Source of the DNA: Erigeron canadensis
Taxonomy: Eukaryota > Streptophyta > Magnoliopsida > Asterales > Asteraceae
Direction: 5' to 3'
Assembly (NCBI RefSeq): GCF_010389155.1
Contig: NC_057764.1
Coordinates: 1,426,001 to 1,490,000 of the forward strand
Length of the DNA stretch: 64,000 nucleotides
Shown here: positions 47,949 through 59,301 of the stretch, piece by piece
How positions within the stretch are numbered: position 1 is the stretch's first letter
Layout: every line of letters starts with the position of its first letter
The notes under the pieces: model-generated
Database searches by the model: none
Told to the model about the DNA's origin: nothing
The model's input: only the letters and a program-made list of their open reading frames with translations
Translations under genes and position numbers: made by a program

Positions 47949-48848
47949 TATAAAGTAACTTTTCGAAGTATACTATTAATAGAATAAGTGAATACCACTT
48001 GGTCCCTCAATTTTTAAGTTAGTGACGCAGATAAATGCATGAAAGATTGGTATAAATTAGTTGGTGGTACGTAGTTAGGTCATGAGATATTTCAAGTCTG
48101 TGGTAGATAGACCACACATGGTAGATAGATGACACATTGTATGCTTCAAGTCCATCGTAGTCAAGTCACAAAACACGGTAATAACACGATATAAATATTT
48201 TGGTTATCTTTTCGAATGAAAGAGCAACCGGTCTCTTGTAATCATTATATATATCTTACTTCATGATCACTTATATCCATCACTAAATTAATTTAGGTAC
48301 GAATTTAAGTTAAAAGTTTTATTGCAAATCACAACGAATTATTATTCAGTTTAATGAATGTAGTTGCTAGTGGATAATCAAATTAACAAATAAAAGTACG
48401 CAAGTTTGAAAAAAACTAAATAATATTTCATTGTGATTTGCAGTAAAAAGTTACAGTTAAATCTCATACCTGAATCTTATAAATTTAGTGGTGGGTATAA
48501 TAATGATGGAAAAAATATTTTTAATGATTACAAGGTACCTATTGCTTTTTAACATTTAAAAGATAATCAATATGTCTATATCATGTTATTACCTTATTTG
48601 TGATCTAACTATCATAAAGTTGAAGTATAGAATGTGTGATCTATCTATCATATAAGTGAAGTATATAATGTATTATTCATCTACTATAGACTCGAGTATC
48701 TCATGATCCAAATACCACCAACTTTATACCAATCTTTCATGCATTTATCCATATTTATCCATGTCAATAACTAAAAAACTTAAGGACCGAATGGCGAATG
48801 GTGTTCTCTTATTCAATTAATGGGTATAATTTGAGAAGTTACTTTATA
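47949..48848. mobile_element. fold-back element, nearly one 900 bp hairpin
   Basis: The left arm (about 47949-48355) is an inverted, diverged copy of the right arm (about 48419-48848) with only ~64 bp between. Matching blocks include TATAAAGTAACTT at both ends, AAATGCATGAAAGATTGGTAT, GGTAATAACA and GCAAATCACAA. A clear TSD was not found. Non-coding MITE-like element; a transcript would fold into a long imperfect double strand. Confidence 0.8.
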
Positions 48849-49026
48849 TTAGACAATAGTGTTTACATTTGTTGTGCAGAACACACAAAGTCGAATTGCC
48901 TACACAACGTAATCATGTTTCTAATGTTTTAAGTAAAAAGCTCATTATTCTTGAACTGGGATGCAGAACAATCGCTAAAACAATTGGATATCCTAAAGTC
49001 AAACATAAAAGTTTTTTACATTAATA

Positions 49027-49395
49027 ATGAAGTGATTGCTAATTGATAATCAAATTAACAAATAAAAATACGCAAAGTAAAAAAATTGAATAATAATTCA
49101 TTATGATATGCAACAAAAAGTTACTCTTAAATTCATACCTGAATTTTGTAAATTTAGTTGTGGGTATAACTGATGATGAAGAAAAGTGTATATAGTGATT
49201 ACAAGGGACCTATTTCTTTTTAACATTTCAAAAGGTAATCAATCAAAATGTTTATATGATGTTATTACCGTATTTGTGACCTAACTACCGTAGACTTGAA
49301 ATATATAATGTGTGAGATCTATAGACTTGAAGCATTCATTGTGTGATCAATCTATAATAGACTTGAAATATCTCATGACCAACTACCACCAACTA
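49027..49395. mobile_element. partial second copy of the fold-back element
   Basis: Matches the loop and right arm of the element at 47949-48848 in the same orientation (shared GATAATCAAATTAACAAATAAAA, split here as GATAATCAAATTA and ACAAATAAAA; ACTACCACCAACT at its end). It is cut at 49395 by the gypsy LTR, so the LTR inserted into or next to it. Confidence 0.7.
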
Positions 49396-49845
49396 TGTAA
49401 CACCCCAACAAGGCGGAATAATGGGATATCACAAGAAAAGCACAACACGACATGGAAATTAAGTAAAGCCAAACTAAATGCATAAAAGGATTGGACAATC
49501 CGTTCAAATCATTCAATTACAAATACCGGATAAAGAAATAATGCATAAGGAGCACGCCCATCAAACGTTTACAAAATAATGGTTCAAAAGATGGTAAATG
49601 ATTCTAAGCATAACCCATAAACGGGAACTACGAATCACGGATCCGAGAAATAGTCCAAGTCCATCCTAGCATGCAAACAATCAAGCAATCATCCAATACG
49701 TCTCTGGTTTACCTGTTCACCTGAAAAGTGTATTAAAACATGTCAACATAAAGTTGGTGAGTTCGTAGGTTTTTGTAACAAAAATCAAGTGTTAGGATAG
49801 CAACTGTTAACGATATACGAAGATTAATAACGTTCAATAACGTGG

Positions 49846-50190
49846 GCTCAACAACCCATAACGTGGATATAGAGATACCCATAACGTGGATATAAAGATA
49901 CCCATAACGTAGATATAGAGATACCCATAACGTGGATATAGAGATACCCATAACGTGGATTCAACAATCTATAACGTGAGTATAAAGATACCCATAACGT
50001 GGATATAGAGATACCCATAACGTGGATATAGAGATACCCATAACGTAGATTCAACAATCCATAACGTAAGTATAAAGATAACCATAACGTGGATATAGAG
50101 ATAACCATAACGTGGATATAGAAATACCCATAACGTGGATTCAACAATCCATAACGTGAGTATAAAGATACCCATAACGTGGATATGCAT
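49846..50190. repeat. 23 bp minisatellite in the gypsy LTR
   Basis: About 14 units of CCCATAACGTGGATATAGAGATA and variants (written here in parts: CCCATAACGTGG + ATATAGAGATA), including TCAACAATC- and GAGTATAAAG-type units in a higher-order pattern. The open frames here are artefacts of the 23 bp period. Confidence 0.9.
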
Positions 50191-50544
50191 ACACATAATA
50201 AACGTTTCAATACGCTACCACATAACGTTATTCATCACATATAAACTTTCAATAACAAGTATCACAAGCAAGCAAATAGGTAACTAACATCTCGTTTCAT
50301 ATCATAATCAATCGTATCAACCGACAAGCATTTAACAAACGAGTACACTTTCCACCCTAAATAAAGTAAATGTAGGGGCTACGAAACTCGCCTTGGCCTT
50401 AAGCGTTTGTAGAAGGTGACTAAGCGGGTAACTGGGGAGCACAACGGTCACAAACCTATTATATCAACATTAAATCATCACATTATAGCTTACGTTACTT
50501 TACAAGTCATCCTAGACTAAACCAAGACTTTACATAATGGTTTT

Positions 50545-50712
50545 TAACTAGTTCATCTTGGTTCTGATTTTATTCATCTTGGTTCTGATTTTGTTCATCT
50601 TGGTTCTGATTTGTTCATCTTGGTTGTCACTAGTTCATTTTGGGTTATGATTAGTTCATCTTGGTTGTGACTAATTCATCTTGTTTAGTATTAATTCATC
50701 TTGGTTCTAGAC
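50545..50712. repeat. TTCATCTTGGTTCTGATT minisatellite
   Basis: About eight units of 18-21 bp with core TTCATCTTGGTT, degenerate toward the right end. Lies inside the gypsy LTR. Confidence 0.85.
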
Positions 50713-52410
50713 TATAACTAATGGTCGTTAAAAACTAACAGATCTTGGTTCTAATTTGTTCATCTTTGTTCTGAACTGTTGTCAGAATCAGTCCTCAAAA
50801 CTAACGACCGTTAAAACCTACACCAATCCGACCTAACATACACCCAAGCTTCATTTTGACATCAAAATCATTTAGGAAGCACTTAAAAACTCATTTTTCG
50901 GACATAAACAACTTATATTAACATGAATTAAACATAACCCACTTCAAATACTTGAATCAAACATCACAATTTAGTTCCAAAATCATTTTTACCCATTTTG
51001 TAACTCTAAGAAACCCCAACAACCTCAAATTCGACTTAAGGAGCTTCAAGACACGATTTCAAGTGTAAATAACTAATTTTGGACAAAATTAAACATAACA
51101 CATCTCATAAATTCGTTTCATTTCATCCCAACAAACCTCAATTTCGATCTTGACCTAATTACATAACCAAAACCATAGTTTTTGACCCATTTGAGTTTTT
51201 GACCCGAAAATTGTAGAGACCAAGAACATAACAACAAACATAAAAATGATGGATTTGGGATTGGGTTAACTTACCAACAACCCAAGGTTTGCTAAATTTT
51301 GGATTTGAGCTCAAGAGGATGGATGAACACAGTTGACTTTCTAAAGTAAACTTTGACCTAGAACAATTAAACCCTAATTTACACACGAATTCGACTTTGA
51401 GGCTTCAAAACCTGATTTTCAATCCTTGGTAAACACACATAGATTTAAACAAACATATCCCCTAACATAATTTTGATTTAAAACATAATTTTTGAAATCA
51501 ATTGATTTTTAACCTAATTTCAAATAATAAAAACCCTAATTTAGTTTCCAATCGATTCAACCCGGATTTCGACCAAGACTTGTTTGTATTAGTTTAGATA
51601 TATGTTTTCATACATAACCCACTCTTTAGTTTCGATTCATATCATCCAACGAGCTAAAACCCAGTTTTTGACCCATTTTGCCATTCAAATCCCTAACTTC
51701 ACCAAATTCTCAATTTTTAGCGACTAAGATGACCAAAGATGTTTAGATTCGACCAAGAAACATGTTAAGCAATTCATAATGATGATTTGAGCTAAGAAAC
51801 ACTTATCGAAACAACCCGAAGCTTTAAATCCGATTTTGGGGCTCAAAATGAGATGAACACTTGATTCAACCCAAAGTTCTTGAAGTTTAGAGATGGGAAT
51901 TATTATTTAACAAAAATCTTACACCTTTTATGTTAGATGAAGTCTTAGATCTGAAAATTTGAAGAGAAATGATGAGAGTGTGTGTTTTGTGTGTATGTTC
52001 TTGAGATTAGAGAGAGAAAGGAGTGTGTGTGTGTGTGTAAGGATAGGGAAAGGGAAATGAGAGGTGGGATGGGAGTTTGGGTCATGGGTGGTTCATGGGT
52101 CATGGGTCGACCCATGGATCACCCGAATACATTTCCAGTTATCATATAAATCGTTTCCCGTTCTAACCCGATCAATACGTTCACATAGTCTCGTTTAGCA
52201 TAAAAACACGTCTTTAATTCATATTTAAATGAATTAATTATCTAAACTACTAGAAGAATGAGTCATTCAACACGTTTAGGTCAACATTTTAAGAATCAAA
52301 TAATCACGTTAAATTACGTTAAATCACGTTTAATAAAAGTCAAACGGGTCAAATTTTACAAATGTTACATCATTCACCCGTTAAAGGAATTTCGTCCCGA
52401 AATTCTAATT

Positions 52411-52953
52411 TTAACTAGACTCACTGAATAAATGAGGATACTTGGCTTTCATAGAATCTTCTCGTTCTCAAGTAAATTCGGGTCCACGTCTAGCTCGCCA
52501 TCTCACTTTAATGAGAGTATATCGGGTGTTCTTAAGCTTCCTAGTTTCCCAGTCTAGAATTTCTATTGGCTCTTCTACAAATTTCAACGTTTTATCGACA
52601 CGGATTTCTTCAAGAGGCACGTGAAGTGTTGGGTCGGCCAAACACTTCCTAAGGTTACAAATGTGGAAAACATTATGAACTCCACTCAAGTTTTGAGGAA
52701 GTTCTAATCGATAAGCTACAGGGCCAATTCGTTCAAGGATTTTAAATGGGCCAATATATCTCGGGCCCAACTTGCCACGTTTCACAAACCGAACTACGTC
52801 TTTCCACGGGGACACTTTAAACAAAACATAATCACCGACTTCAAATTCAAGAGGTCGTCGTCTAGTTAGACATAATAGATTAATATATTCGGTATCTTTC
52901 GAATACATAATTCCATTTTTTCTAAGAATACAACTTATGTGGTTTAGATCCAA
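52411..52953 (-). pseudogene. gypsy integrase C-terminal remnant, chromovirus-like
   Basis: The minus-strand frame 52953-52468 carries the integrase C-terminal GPY/F-like region: RRRPLEFEVGDYVLFKVSPW, KLGPRYIGPFKILERIGPVA, VFHICNLRKCL, then VRWRARRGPEFT. This style is typical of Ty3/gypsy chromoviruses. The frame stops where a Trp is usual in WERED (TGA at 52468) and continues in frame as YPHLF to TAA at 52411. Homology begins near 52867; the 5' part of the element is missing. The LTR follows directly on the minus strand. Confidence 0.82.
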
Positions 52954-53141
52954 ATATAAAATGTTTTTTAATAGAAGAAAGAGTAACTAACATATGAGAA
53001 ATGTTAGAATTAAAAAAAATTTAGAAATAAAAACTTTTAAAATATATAAATTAGTCTAATCAATCTATCACCCCTTTCTCTCTTTCCTCATATAATGAAA
53101 ATTTATATCTATATATCCATCATCATTCAACATACTTACCA
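52954..53141. other. short non-coding spacer
   Basis: AT-rich, nothing recognised. Confidence 0.5.
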
Positions 53142-53150
53142 TTTAAGATA

Positions 53151-53326
53151 GGGAGGTGATCCCTACACAACACAAATTTACCATACACAACAATATGTGC
53201 ATCAGACAGTTGTACTACAAATTTACCATACACAACAATATGTGCATCAGACAGTTGTACTGTACAACTATTTAATGCACATATTGTTGTGTATGGTAAA
53301 TTTGTGTTGTGTAGGGATCATTTCCC
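53151..53326. mobile_element. small MITE with 9 bp TSD (176 bp)
   Basis: TSD TTTAAGATA at 53142-53150 and 53327-53335. Termini GGGAGGTGATCCCTACACAA and, inverted, GGGAAATGATCCCTACACAA. TIRs are about 55 bp. The left TIR part plus CAGACAGTTGTACT is duplicated inside (period about 52 bp). Mutator-type by TSD length. Confidence 0.85.
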
Positions 53327-53335
53327 TTTAAGATA

Positions 53336-53943
53336 TATCATCTATCAAAAATACATTTAATGAAATATTTTACAGCATTCATCACCAACCTAAAAAAAAA
53401 AACTAAACCCATCCTGTTTTACATTAATAATGTACAATATTCTCCGCCGCCGTTGTCACCGTCGCTACCGCCACCGCTACCACAATCGCCACTACATCAT
53501 ACGCTATCTGGGTTCTAAGGACTTTTTTGATTAGAATTAATGGCTTACTAAGAGAAATGCTTAATCCAATATGAATGTTTAATTTGAACTTAATTAACCA
53601 AGTAAAAATAAAATTTAAACTTAATTAACAAACATCAACTACATATTGTTTAAGCTAAAGAGGACAATGTTATTCATTCAGACACATTAGTCGTTTAAAC
53701 TTTTTTAAAAACACAAACGGGCCGGATGTTGGGCTAAAGCTTAATCTCAAGGCCCAACACAGAAATATCGCCATATAGGCCCAATTGAAGTTCTACTAGT
53801 ATCATATCATCATCTCTTTCATTTTCCCTTTTAATGTCCAAAACCCACAAATAAAAATAAAATAAAACCCTAATTTTATCACTCTTAAACCCTAATTCCA
53901 AAAAAAAAGTTAAAAAAATTAATCACAGCTTTCATATTCAATC
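53336..53943. other. upstream region of the RRP9 gene
   Basis: GGGCC/GGCCCA motifs near 53719-53780 (GGCCCAACA, AGGCCCAAT) and AAACCCTAA elements at about 53863 and 53886 lie within 250 bp of the ATG. Telo-box (AAACCCTAA) plus GGCCCA site II elements are the classic promoter pair of plant ribosome-biogenesis genes, which fits the gene downstream. The promoter role is inference from these motifs. Confidence 0.65.
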
Positions 53944-56900
53944 ATGATGAATCGCAAAAGAATCAAAGGCAAAAACACATCACAAAACAAACGGTTCAAG
54001 TCGGAAAAACCCGACCCGTTTTTCGACGGCGACAAAAAACGCCGGAAAAAGTTCGAAGACGATGAGATTAACAGCAGTGATTCCGACGACGGAGATATGG
54101 TGGCGGCGGCGGCGGACGGTGGAGAAGAGGAAGTGACGGAGGAGACGCCGGCGGAGGCGAGGAAGAGAGTGGCGGAGGTGATGTTGGAGAAAGCGAGATT
54201 GGCGGCGGCGAAGTTGGAAGAAGAAGAAGAAGATGAAGATGAAATTGATGAAAGAGGTGGAAGAGAAAAAGGGGGTGATAGGGATTCTTTAGTTGCTAAA
54301 ATGTTGCAGACGAAACAGTTGGAAGATAGCGGCCGTGTTCGTAAATTAATCGCTTCGAGGTACATATATATATATATACACAAAAAAAAAATAGTTAATG
54401 TCGAGGTTAATGATATATTTTCAGAAATGTTTCGGGATAATGTGTGTAACTGCTTTTAAATATTGTTATCACATGTTATCAGAAATAAGAGGATGATATG
54501 TTATTGTGGGGCTGATTATTGTTGTTTTGGTTTGTATATATAGGGTTCAACCACCGAAAACTAACGAAGGATTTCAAGTGTTAGTGAAACACCGACAGTC
54601 TGTAACGGCTGTGGTGTTGTCAGATGATGACTCTAAAGGATTTTCAGCTTCAAAAGATGGATACATTGTCCAATGGGACGTTGATAGTGGTAAGACAGAA
54701 GCATATGTTTGGCCCAGTGAGGATGTATTGAAATCTCATGGAGCTAAAGATCCACAAGGTCGAGCTAAGAAGCGGAGTAAGCATGTTTTAGCTTTGGCTG
54801 TAAGTTCTGATGGACGATATTTGGCAAGTGGAGGCTTTGATCGACACATTCATCTGTGGGATACTCGTACAAGGGAGCATATTCAGGTACATAGCGTAGT
54901 TGCAAAATTAGTTTTCTTTTTTTGGTCCAGGTCCAAATAGGTTGATCCAGAAATGCTTTTTTGTATGTACTGCTATGATTTGTTAATAGTTGCAATTGTA
55001 GTTAAGATCAGAAGACTGATTCAAAAACCACAATAACAATGATCGTTTGTATAAAAATGACTTTCAACTAGGGACGAGCCAAAATATCCCAAATAACGAT
55101 TGGGGTTGGTATTGGTACCCATTTTCCTGAGTTTTCTGGATCATTACCTATTGGTATTGGTATCGGGAAATTCTCGAAGTCCCGCAAAAGGCCTAACTCT
55201 CAAAGTAGTGATGTTCCCCCAAGGGCCCGTAATATATTTAGCCCACTTTTGTTATCTATGTCCCAATTAAAGTTCAACCCATTATACTTATCATTTAAAA
55301 ATAGTTTTACAGTATCCAATTGTATTAAGTCCACTTTGGTACCATTTGTACGTACTCTACTACTCTTACCATTAATAGTTTTACAGTATCCAATTGTATT
55401 AAGTCCACTTTGGTACCATTTGGACGTACTCTACTACTCTTACCAAGTGACATGTGAATATGTGATTGTATATATATATTTTTTAATTTGAGATAGCTTG
55501 CTATGTCGTAGTTGGTACAGATATAAATATTATGATGAGTTTCATATGAAATGTCAAAACATACTGCTTTTGTTTATTTGTCATATAATGTTATTGTGAC
55601 CTAGATCAGATGATAATTGTGGTGCATCAGGTATACATGTTATGATGAGTTTTAGCGTATACTTTCTGTTCAATCATGTTAAAAGAAACTGTCATTTAAA
55701 AGGGGAAGAAATAGGAAAAAGAAGGAAATAGAGATAGGAATCGGACTAATCGGGTTTTGTTACCGATAGGCGATATCCCGCTCCCCTCCCGATACCGGTG
55801 GGATCGGGATTGGTACTATGTTTGGACCATTTTCGGGATCGGTATCGTCGGGACGTTACCAGTCCCATGCCCATCCCTACTTTTAACCTCTTTGACTCGT
55901 TTACTTTTGGCTGGTTATTTGGATTTGACCTGTTTGAGATAAAACGCAACCCATGTTGATCCTTTCATAATTTAAAATTCAAGAAATCACTGATAAGTCA
56001 AGTTGTTCTGCTCCATAAATTTAGTTTAGTAATTTGACCTAAAAGAGTTGGCTATCTGAGCTGTAGCTTTCCTAAGTGGCTATTTATTTCGTGTAATATG
56101 TTTAATTGTATTTCTTATCACAGCTGTTTGAAAGCCTTAAACAAATCAATCTAAATAGATGGATAGAGGCCGTTCAAAAAAAGGAAAAATACATGGATAG
56201 AGACCGCTATTTGATTATCTGTTTGATAAAACCTTGAGCAGGGTAATTTACATGATGGGTTTTGAAGCTAGGTACGGGGGTCAAAACTGGTAAAAGTATG
56301 CGCCCAGGTTCATCCCCCAGCAGCCTTTTTAGGTACTCCAATAATTAATGTTTTATCGGGAATAAAACAAATACTGATTAGATAATGGTTTCAATTGAAT
56401 TGGTGTGAGGGGACAAATATGGATGTAGTTGTAGTATGCTTTGGTCAGCTTTTAAACTGTACAGCATATATATGAACTATTATAAATAAAGTATTAGTAA
56501 GGGTTTCCCATTTCTGCCTTCAATCGGTTGGAGTTGACACGTGTACTAATCGGACATATGCCATCTTTCTATAGATGTAAGATGGATCATCAACGGATAA
56601 TGATTTCCAAGTCACCAGACATTTTAGCTTTGTGGTCAAGCAACTGCTACTGTTATCATTTCACTTGAACTACTCTTCTCATATGCAGTGGGATCATTTT
56701 GCAGGCTTTTCCAGGCCATAAAGGACCTATCTCCTGCTTGACCTTTAGGGAAGGGACTTCAGAATTGTTTTCTGGTTCATATGATCGAACAGTCAAGATA
56801 TGGAATGCAGAAGACAGATCCTATATAACAACATTATTTGGTCATCAGAGTGATGTATTAACTATCGATTGCTTAAGGAAAGAACGTGTGCTGACTGTTG

Positions 56901-58733
56901 GCCGTGACCGAACCATGCATTTGTGGAAGGTAAACGGTGTATTTATCTTACATGTTTAATATAAATGTGATTTACATCTGTACGCAATTAAAACTATTTG
57001 GAGGGATCGAAACAGGTTCCTGAGGAGTCACAGTTAGTCTTTCGAGCTCCTGCAGCTTCATTGGAATGTTGCTGTTTTATTAATAATGATGAATTTTTAT
57101 CGGGCTCTGATGATGGTAGTATTGAACATTGGAGTGTAATGAGAAAGAAGCCCCTTCATATTGTAAAGAATGCACACCCTTCATTGAACCCAAATAAGCT
57201 TGTTAATGAAGGAGATATTGATGATATGTCAAATTGTATTAAAGGTAATTGAGTCTATTGCTTTTGTTTACTACAGTTTTCTATGTCAGTGGTTATTAAG
57301 GACCTAAATTGTTGTGATACTGATTAAAATCTTTTTGTGTTCCATTTCCCAGATTGCTTACACGATACTCCTGAAAAGTCGGGCTCATTAGCCCATTCTT
57401 GGGTTAGTTCTGTTGCTGTTTGTAGAGGCAGTGATCTTGCAGCATCAGGAGCTGGTAATGGTATGGTTCGTCTTTGGGAAATAGAAAACGATGGCAAAGG
57501 TGTTCGCCCACTTTTTGAGCTGCCATTGGTAAGTTTCCGGATTTTAGTTTTTTGAAAATTGGTGTTGTTATTTTGTTACCGTAATATTTAAGTTAATTGA
57601 TTTTCTACATTTTATATTAATTTTGTACCATCATTAATCCACTTGTATATAGGTTGGATATGTAAATTCTTTGGCATTTGCCAATTCGGGGAAGTTTCTG
57701 GTTGCTGGAGTTGGCAAGGTAAGTCTCAACATTTTTTTTTTCCTGATTTCTCTTAAAGTTTTATGGTTCGTAACCAGATAATCACATAAATGGTGACCTT
57801 TTGCAAATATGCTAATCTTTGAGCTATAAAACCTCACAACACTTGTATATATACATTTCCGATATTCTGCCGAAAAACATCAGTTTGGGTGTCTCAAAAA
57901 GTTTTTTCTTTTCTCAATTCTAGTCCTCTTTTCTAGTGACCTTTCAGCTTAGGACCTAATCTAATCATCAATCTATTGATTAATGTTTGGAGGTGATATG
58001 TGCACAAATATCTGATCCATACACTGAAGATACAAGTATAATAATGCATCATAATATATCATGCACTTTAACCTCTAGTATCTTGCTAGTTGGTTGCTGT
58101 TATTTTAATATATAGATATTGCTTTTGCTGTTCAAAAAAAAATAATGCATCATAATATATCATGTACAATAGGTGATGCATAAAAATTGTTTGTATCGAT
58201 ATATCATTTTGTGCACATATCATCGTCTCCCTTCTAAAAGTCCTTTTTCACTTTCTGCTATAAATAAACCATTGTTCTGGCGCTAATACTAAAATATGTT
58301 AAACTTTTGTTTGAACAAGTTAACTTGGACAACTTGTCTAACAGATCATGAAAACCATCACTTGGCCACTTTTTTCCCAACAAATTTTGGACAACTTATC
58401 TAGTACTCTTGCATCTTTTTTTCCCCTTTTCATTTGGTCAAAACTCAATAAAAACCAAGTACTTGGCTATGTGGTTGTGGTCCAATTCTTTAAGAATGTC
58501 ATGTGTAGTATTGACCAAACTATGATGCTCACCCGCTCAAAATTTGATGTACAAGTAAAACAAAATGCAAATTGGTTGCTTGAAATTGTTGGTCCTTGCC
58601 GACTTCTTTTTCTAGTAAACTAATCTCATCTTGTATATAAACTTCTTTCCCCCAGGAACCTCGTTTAGGTCGATGGGGGTCCCTACCTACTGCTCGGCAT
58701 GGTGTTGCACTTCACCCTTTGCAACTCTCATGA
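53944..58733 (+). CDS. YAO: U3 snoRNP-associated WD40 protein RRP9/U3-55K (YAOZHE type)
   Basis: Nucleolar WD40 protein of the U3 snoRNP, needed for early pre-rRNA cleavage and 18S rRNA production. Exons 53944-54359, 54544-54886, 56705-56929, 57016-57244, 57353-57528, 57653-57718, 58656-58733; all GT-AG, phases agree, 510 residues, close to Arabidopsis YAO. A second ATG at 53947 is equally possible. The N-terminus is basic then strongly acidic ([18 protein letters not shown]), as in RRP9, with likely nuclear/nucleolar signals. WD repeats begin at about residue 155: [102 protein letters not shown]. The C-terminus EPRLGRWGS and [11 protein letters not shown] fits plant members. It converges with the RGLG-like gene. 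Introns 2 (1.8 kb) and 6 (0.9 kb) are long and contain repeats. Confidence 0.93.
55301..55447. repeat. 74 bp tandem duplication in RRP9 intron 2
   Basis: Two nearly identical units, starting near 55301 and 55375, share TTTTACAGTATCCAATTGTA and CGTACTCTACTACTCTTACC. Intronic, so no coding effect is expected. Confidence 0.9.
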
Positions 58734-59301
58734 TCCTTTAGTTCAACAGAACCCAGTGAGTTAAATTATAGACCCAGATCAAGTTACTAGAGACACAAAA
58801 ATGGAACAGGCGAAACGCATTTGCTGAAGATTTGTTGCCAGGACTGGACAACACGGATCTGATCCAACTATGAACCAATCTGGGACCCAGACAATTTTTT
58901 GTTGTGCTGTATTCGTAAAATCAATTTTGGTTAATGTTTTGTTGAATATGAATTCGGTTGGATTCTGGTTTCAAACTGTAAGAATATCTGAGACAGACTC
59001 TAATTATTGGTAACGGCAATTTGAAATAGAGAATTAAAATTTGTACCTTTTTAGCAAACAGAACTATGGCATGATACAAGAACAATGACAATAACCTTTG
59101 AGCTATGTTTCAATATATATCATCTACAGAAATGTATAGACAGATTGCAACTTTTGTTTGAAAACAATAGATACCGCCTTGTTTAAGTTGTTTAGATCGA
59201 TGCTTCAAAAAAATTAACTTCACGCTGGCAACATATGCTGGTCCGGTAGTCCCCAACAATAACGATAAGAATGAGAAAAAGAATTCTTCATGAAGCATAT
59301 A
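58734..59301. other. gap between the convergent RRP9 and RGLG-like genes
   Basis: Holds the 3' UTR of RRP9 and, on the other strand, where the missing half of the RGLG RING finger should be. I searched it by eye on the minus strand for a CPIC-like block and found none. Confidence 0.6.

Larger units (their letters stand above)
49396..52369 (-). repeat. 3' LTR of a Ty3/gypsy element, about 2.97 kb
   Basis: On the plus strand it starts TGTAACACCCC and ends AATGTTACA; on the minus strand this reads TGTAACATT...GGGGTGTTACA, which is the gypsy LTR layout. The adjacent minus-strand sequence (CGGGACGAAATTCCTTTAACG) is the polypurine/3' end context following pol. A related LTR ends at 16314. Contains two minisatellites, listed separately. 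Confidence 0.85.

Noticed and set aside
49846..50190. Regularly spaced repeats, considered as a CRISPR-like array
   Set aside because: No unique spacers, and the sequence is inside a plant retrotransposon LTR; it is a minisatellite.
49733..50210. Overlapping minus-strand ORFs with YLYIHVMGISISTLW-type repeats
   Set aside because: They are the translation of the 23 bp minisatellite in the gypsy LTR; three periods make 69 bp, so frames stay open by chance.
53919..54383. Minus-strand ORF with a long Ser run
   Set aside because: Antisense of the Glu-rich first exon of RRP9.
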